A DNA stretch of 49,490 bases from Oceanisphaera marina (GTDB lineage Bacteria; Pseudomonadota; Gammaproteobacteria; Enterobacterales; Aeromonadaceae): the NCBI RefSeq assembly GCF_014643915.1, contig NZ_BMKE01000025.1, forward strand, positions 1-49,490, given 5' to 3'. The notes below the pieces were generated by a model, which ran no database searches, was not told the origin of the DNA, and worked only from the letters and a program-made list of their open reading frames with translations. Shown here piece after piece: positions 45,673 through 49,490 of the stretch. A program made the position numbers and the translations under genes. Position 1 is the stretch's first letter. Each line of letters begins with the position of its first letter.

Positions 45673-47018
45673 CAGGATAAGATTACGAACCCCCCAGTCC
45701 TGCCAAAACGTGCGACAGGTAGGTGCTGTTTCGGCTGGCCCGCTTTTGCTTGCGTTTCATGCCAGCCTTGAAACTGGTATCTCTGTTCAGGGCATTGAAT
45801 GCCATGTGTCGAATGGCCGCCATGTTTTCACCCGCCTGTTCACGGCGAATGCGACAGTCATCTTTCCGTATGCCTACGTCCAGCCGCCAGTGCAGCTGTG
45901 ATTCGATTGACCAGTGAGAACGGGTGGCCTCCAGCATTTCTTTAGGTGACAGCTGCGCCGAGCTGATGTAGTAACGCACCGTGATATCCAGCTCTTTCAC
46001 TGGTTGGCCTTTTTCCTCACGGATTGTCCCTACTATTCCCAGCGTTTTCAGTGCAGGCCACTCATACTCGAGGTCACCCAGGATGGACAGATCTTCCACC
46101 ACTAGGCTCAGCCGGGTTTCCTTACGGCCATGGCCGAATTCCTGAATGCTGTAACCGTTGACGTCTTCCTGCTGTAACATGTCCAACCGGAAGTAATCGT
46201 TGAAGGCCACTTCCAAGCTAGGCTGGTTGCCTTTTACGGTCAGCAGATAGTCAGCACCTTTGTCGAGGATCTTTTTGGCGATTGCTCGTTGGCAGCCCAT
46301 GACATCGATGGTAACCAGACAACCACGGATACTCAGCAGCTCCATTAATTCAGGAATGGCGGTGATCTCATTGCTTTTATCGCTGGTTTTCACCTGCCCC
46401 AGCACCACTTGATTGGCAGCACTAAAAGCAGACACCATATGAATGGCTCCTTTACGTTTGCCCTTGTCGTAGCTGCGCCGCAGGGTTTTGCCATCAATGG
46501 CAATCACTTCGCCCTCCGTCACGTCGTAGCAAGCCTGCATCCAGGCCGCAAAGTACTTTTGCAGCTTTTGGCCGACAGCATGCCCATCACCCAGGCAATG
46601 GTGTCATGCACAGGAACGCCCTTGTTTGCCAACATAAGCCAAAGTCACCGTGCTGACGTAGCCAGTCGAGATGATCATGACCGAAATCCTCGATGTCCTC
46701 CCAACCTTCAGCGCCGCCGATAACCGCCGCGACAGTCAGAAACAGGATATCCGCGAGCTTGTGCTCGATTTTCCACTGCTGACGCGGGTCTCGAATAACG
46801 GAAAGGTGGTCCAAAAGGCTGAGTCCATTCATGGTAATAAGCTGCTGTTGAAAAGACAGCATATGATCACAGCTGGGAGAGATCGTCAAAGCGATCCTTG
46901 AAAATCGACATTTTTCTTCAAAAAAGCTGCGTCTCGTTATACAAAGTAGCCATTAGTGTTTTAATTTTTACCTCGCTGAAAGCCTTGCCACATAAGGGGT
47001 TTTCATGATCTTGCCCTG
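45673..47018 (-). mobile_element. ISAs1-family insertion sequence, full length, degenerate
   Basis: An element of about 1.35 kb is bounded by a left end CAGGATAAGATTACGAAC (45673) and a right end ending ATGATCTTGCCCTG (46996-47018), imperfect inverted repeats typical of the family. It carries one transposase gene with frameshifts and is therefore immobile on its own. It separates galU from the AT-rich glycosyltransferase genes. Confidence 0.88.
45683..46832 (-). pseudogene. ISAs1-family (H-repeat) DDE transposase, two frameshifts
   Basis: The N-terminal part ([26 protein letters not shown]...[14 protein letters not shown]) goes out of frame near 46640, where [19 protein letters not shown] continues in another frame. 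A second lost base near 46575 (AAAAGCTG instead of AAAAAGCTG) shifts again into KLQKYFAAWMQACYDVTEGEVIAIDGKTLRRSYD. From there the frame is clean to the end at 45683 (SHWSIESQLHWRLDVGIRKDDCRIRR...LAGLGGS). The catalytic region (DGKTLR, ITIDVMGCQ-like VTIDVMGCQRAIAK) is present, but the protein cannot be made whole. The start could also be at 46889. Confidence 0.88.
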
Positions 47019-47021
47019 AAC

Positions 47022-48041
47022 TCAAATGTAGCCTCTTGGCTTTGTGGAAATTATTTCTTTGATTTGTTTGTAAAAGTCGTTCTGTAATATTTCTTTTTTT
47101 ATTTTTCTGATTTTTTTTAATGTTTCGTGTTGTTCACTTTTGAATTTCTGTTCATCTAGCAAATTGATTATCATTTCTGCCGCATCATTTTCATCTTTAA
47201 ATTTGGTGCTCGTTTCTACGTATTGATTCAAAGATTGAGGCATGTTAGGTAAAATTGGGATAACACCTAGTTGAGCCAGTTCTAAAGGTGGTGCAGCGAA
47301 GGTTTCCTTGTCTGTTAGCCATACTATAGCTCTTAGATTAGACATGGTTTCAAAGAATGACAACTGATCTTGTTTTGGTATTATCTTTACTATTTTTCTT
47401 AATTTGCGATTTTCTTCAGCATATTGTCCATAAGTAAAGATATCTTCTTTAAATCCTTTTTCCACTAATTTGTCTATCAAAAGATTAGGAGAGAAGCTAG
47501 ATAGGCTAACTCTTTGTATTTTTCCTAGCTCACCAATGCAAACACCTTTTCTCTCGATAAATGGTTTGACAGGTAAGTTAGAGTTTATATTTTGAATGTG
47601 TGGTAAGTAAACTATTTTATTTCTTAACTTCTTGTTGTTGTCTTCTATAATCTGCTTTGCTTGATGTGTCCAGGTGTTGAATATTAAATTAGGGAATTTG
47701 AGTATATATCTTTCCAACGTTTCAATCATCCAACGCTCACGATTGACGTCTGGCACCCATCCCGAGTTAATAATTAGCGGGATGTCTGTAGGATCTATGT
47801 TATTAAGAATTCTATCTGATATTTGTATGAAATCCCCAGTATAGATCCAAATGAAGTTGTGCTCGTCAACTTTATAGTGGTCCAATTTATCTGCGATTTC
47901 ATCAATGTGAAATCCATTTTTTTTAAGGGCCTCTGATGACAGTTTTGCTGTTCTATATATACCCCCGCCTCTTCTAGCATCAGTGCGGCCAAAACGACTA
48001 ATTATCATTCCCTTCATAAATTTCTCTTGTGTACTTATCAT
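47022..48041 (-). CDS. Glycosyltransferase, GT4-like, AT-rich
   Basis: The protein of about 330-339 residues (start 48041, or ATG 48017 after GAGAAATTT) contains a GT-B C-terminal lobe: GKIQRVSLSSFSPNLLIDKL, IVKIIPKQDQLSFFETMSNLRAIVWL, and the donor-site segment ETFAAPPLELAQLGVIPILPNMPQ. The N-terminal ISRFGRTDARRGGGIYRTAK suits the other lobe. AT content is much higher than in the genes left of the IS, [18 protein letters not shown] origin. Its stop lies 4 bases from the IS end, so the IS may have inserted just behind it or cut off downstream genes. Confidence 0.78.
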   Translation of the reverse strand: MISTQEKFMKGMIISRFGRTDARRGGGIYRTAKLSSEALKKNGFHIDEIADKLDHYKVDEHNFIWIYTGDFIQISDRILNNIDPTDIPLIINSGWVPDVNRERWMIETLERYILKFPNLIFNTWTHQAKQIIEDNNKKLRNKIVYLPHIQNINSNLPVKPFIERKGVCIGELGKIQRVSLSSFSPNLLIDKLVEKGFKEDIFTYGQYAEENRKLRKIVKIIPKQDQLSFFETMSNLRAIVWLTDKETFAAPPLELAQLGVIPILPNMPQSLNQYVETSTKFKDENDAAEMIINLLDEQKFKSEQHETLKKIRKIKKEILQNDFYKQIKEIISTKPRGYI

Positions 48042-48055
48042 ATTTTTATAATAGG

Positions 48056-48829
48056 TTAATAAATGAATTTTTCATTTAGTTCTTTTTTTAATGGATAGTG
48101 GGATTGCAAGTTTTCTATGATTTCATCATTTCCACCTTTCTTATTATAGGTATCATAAAGCGTAATTTCTGATTTTTCTTCATTCTCGATTGAAGTAAAT
48201 GAATCCTGTAGTGCATCTAGTAGAAGGCAAGAGGCATAACCTGCACGTAATGTATGCCATTTAAACCAAAGATCATCCGCAGTTTTTGCTATTTCCAATG
48301 CGTGATTTATATTTAAGACATCACGTGAGAAATGATGTGGCATATAAATAACACCATCTTTTCCCGTTGGTAACTTACACGCGGACGCACCTGCTAAATT
48401 TGAACTTTTCCATTTCTTATATGGGAGTATTTTGTTTTGACTATTTAATGTTATTTCTCGTCCCCTAAAGGCTATTGGACAGTCAAATATTTTTTGTGCG
48501 TGGGTCATGGTTTCTAAAAAATTGTTAGGGTAAGCAACATCGTCATCAATAGTAATGATTGGCTTTTTTGTCCCCCAGAATTCGGTTAACGCAGGTATTA
48601 ATTTTCTATACGGGCCAGTGTTTTTGGTGTAAATGACTTTAAATCTAGAATCTTTTTTAAGTTTTTCTAATCTGTGAGGGATTGAAGTTATTCCTTTATC
48701 TAACAGCCATGGCTCTTTGGATATGTACAGCCTAAGTTCAAATTCCTCTATTGATTGATTGAGTATGTTGAACACAACATTATCAACTATATCAACTCGA
48801 GAAGATATGGTTGTAAAACTTATAATCAT
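48056..48829 (-). CDS. Glycosyltransferase-like protein (GT2-type DDD motif), AT-rich
   Basis: The 257 residues begin MIISFTTISSRVDIV and contain FELRLYISKEPW, the probable metal site PIITIDDDVAYPNNFLE, and the C-terminal TADDLWFKWHTLRAGY. This pattern fits GT-A transferases of the kind found in cell-surface glycan clusters that act on short acceptors. It overlaps the next gene upstream by four bases (ATGA), so the three AT-rich genes form one operon. Confidence 0.72.
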   Translation of the reverse strand: MIISFTTISSRVDIVDNVVFNILNQSIEEFELRLYISKEPWLLDKGITSIPHRLEKLKKDSRFKVIYTKNTGPYRKLIPALTEFWGTKKPIITIDDDVAYPNNFLETMTHAQKIFDCPIAFRGREITLNSQNKILPYKKWKSSNLAGASACKLPTGKDGVIYMPHHFSRDVLNINHALEIAKTADDLWFKWHTLRAGYASCLLLDALQDSFTSIENEEKSEITLYDTYNKKGGNDEIIENLQSHYPLKKELNEKFIY

Positions 48830-49490
48830 GAATTTTCTCTGAAGTGTATTTTCTTTTTTTGATGTGAGAATGAAAATAAACTGCTTTTTTCAAATTTTGT
48901 TGATAAGGTGTTTTCATTTCCAAAGGCGAAATAAAGAGGTATTTTTATTTGCTGATAAGAATTAATCCCCAAAACACTTCGGCATCTTGAGCGATAATCT
49001 ATATCACCTCGAGAGCGATATTCGCTAAAGGGACCTATAGAATTCCATGCGTCCCGACTTATAAGCATTGTCACTGGACCATCGGATATAATATTTTTTC
49101 CATCATCCAGTTGTGGGTATCCCATTTCATCAATTCGTATGTGAGATACAGCTAAAATACTAGCTCTAAGTTCTTTGGCTTTATTGAGCTGATAGCTTAT
49201 CCTCTCTGGATGAGATACGTCGTCGTCGTCTTGAAAAGCTATGTAATCCGAATTGTGTCTTTTTATTGCAAAGTTCCTGCACTTATAAGTGCCAATATTT
49301 TCATTCATTCTGTAATAATGAAAGTTTTCTTTTTTTGGGATTATTTTTTTTATTTCATCAGAGTTTTCTGAGTTGTCATCCATAATTACGGTTTCAATAT
49401 TTTTATGAGATTGTTTTGATATTGACTCTATAGAAAGTGACAGTAACTCAATATTTGGGTTGAATGTTGTTAATACAACTAAAACTTTCT
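48826..49490 (-). CDS. GT2-family glycosyltransferase, 5' end beyond the window
   Basis: The frame is open to the window edge and already starts a GT2 fold there (VLVVLTTFNPNIELLSLSIE, VIMDDNSENSDE), so ATG 49383 is internal and the true start lies outside. The motif DYIAFQDDDDVSHPERISYQ (metal site) and the late SRGDIDYRSRCRS segment are intact, and the C-terminus is at 48826. About 220 residues are visible. It is AT-rich like its two downstream neighbours. Confidence 0.82.
   Translation of the reverse strand, partial: KVLVVLTTFNPNIELLSLSIESISKQSHKNIETVIMDDNSENSDEIKKIIPKKENFHYYRMNENIGTYKCRNFAIKRHNSDYIAFQDDDDVSHPERISYQLNKAKELRASILAVSHIRIDEMGYPQLDDGKNIISDGPVTMLISRDAWNSIGPFSEYRSRGDIDYRSRCRSVLGINSYQQIKIPLYFAFGNENTLSTKFEKSSLFSFSHQKKKIHFRENS

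Overview
The window reads as a chromosomal segment of a gammaproteobacterium. Most of it has fairly high GC, with two clearly AT-richer stretches (about 39.5-41.9 kb and 46.9 kb to the end). An enterobacterial-type rmlBDAC cassette, gshA, katG, the S-formylglutathione hydrolase, a BCCT carrier and a RAYT with REP repeats fit a marine or brackish gammaproteobacterium. An Aeromonadales/Oceanisphaera-like host is a guess from general character, not from any marker gene.

Region 1 (1-21.2 kb) is a mixed metabolic and transport region with many LysR regulators beside their likely targets. It holds a 5'-truncated LysE-type exporter, a hexapeptide acetyltransferase, a frameshifted LysR gene divergent from a BCCT transporter, a broken VOC/glyoxalase gene divergent from another LysR gene, PaiB-like and PhzF-like proteins, and a small cation channel. 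It continues with katG, an RNase D-like exonuclease, an EEP-family protein, gshA, a bestrophin-like gene, S-formylglutathione hydrolase with its LysR neighbour, a tiny secreted protein, a TVP38/TMEM64-flavoprotein fusion and an SSS symporter. Several genes here carry simple lesions: katG, bestrophin and VOC have in-frame stops (VOC also a frameshift), and one LysR gene is broken by an 8-bp tandem duplication.

Region 2 (21.3-25.6 kb) is a repeat nest. A REP-associated tyrosine transposase (RAYT) is surrounded by eight copies of one inverted repeat family. Between them lie an MntA-HepT toxin-antitoxin pair and a KpsC-type capsule Kdo transferase.

Region 3 (23.4-45.4 kb, all minus strand) is a surface polysaccharide locus. 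In transcription order it runs galU, pgi, a methyltransferase, a block of four small accessory genes, glmM, a scar of ugd, a coiled-coil protein, a GT2+GT4 double glycosyltransferase, a methyltransferase/P-loop fusion, a large GT2, a GT1-like protein, rmlB, rmlD, rmlA, rmlC and kpsC. The sugar-nucleotide genes (GalU, Pgi, GlmM, RmlABCD) would supply UDP-Glc, GlcN-1-P and dTDP-rhamnose to the glycosyltransferases, and KpsC would build a Kdo linker. Small palindromic repeats have entered this locus without breaking reading frames: one inside kpsC, one inside rmlB, and one that supplies a glycosyltransferase stop codon.

Region 4 (45.4 kb to the end) starts with two ISAs1-family remnants just upstream of galU. 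Three AT-rich glycosyltransferase genes follow, the last one cut by the window edge. They look horizontally acquired relative to the rest.
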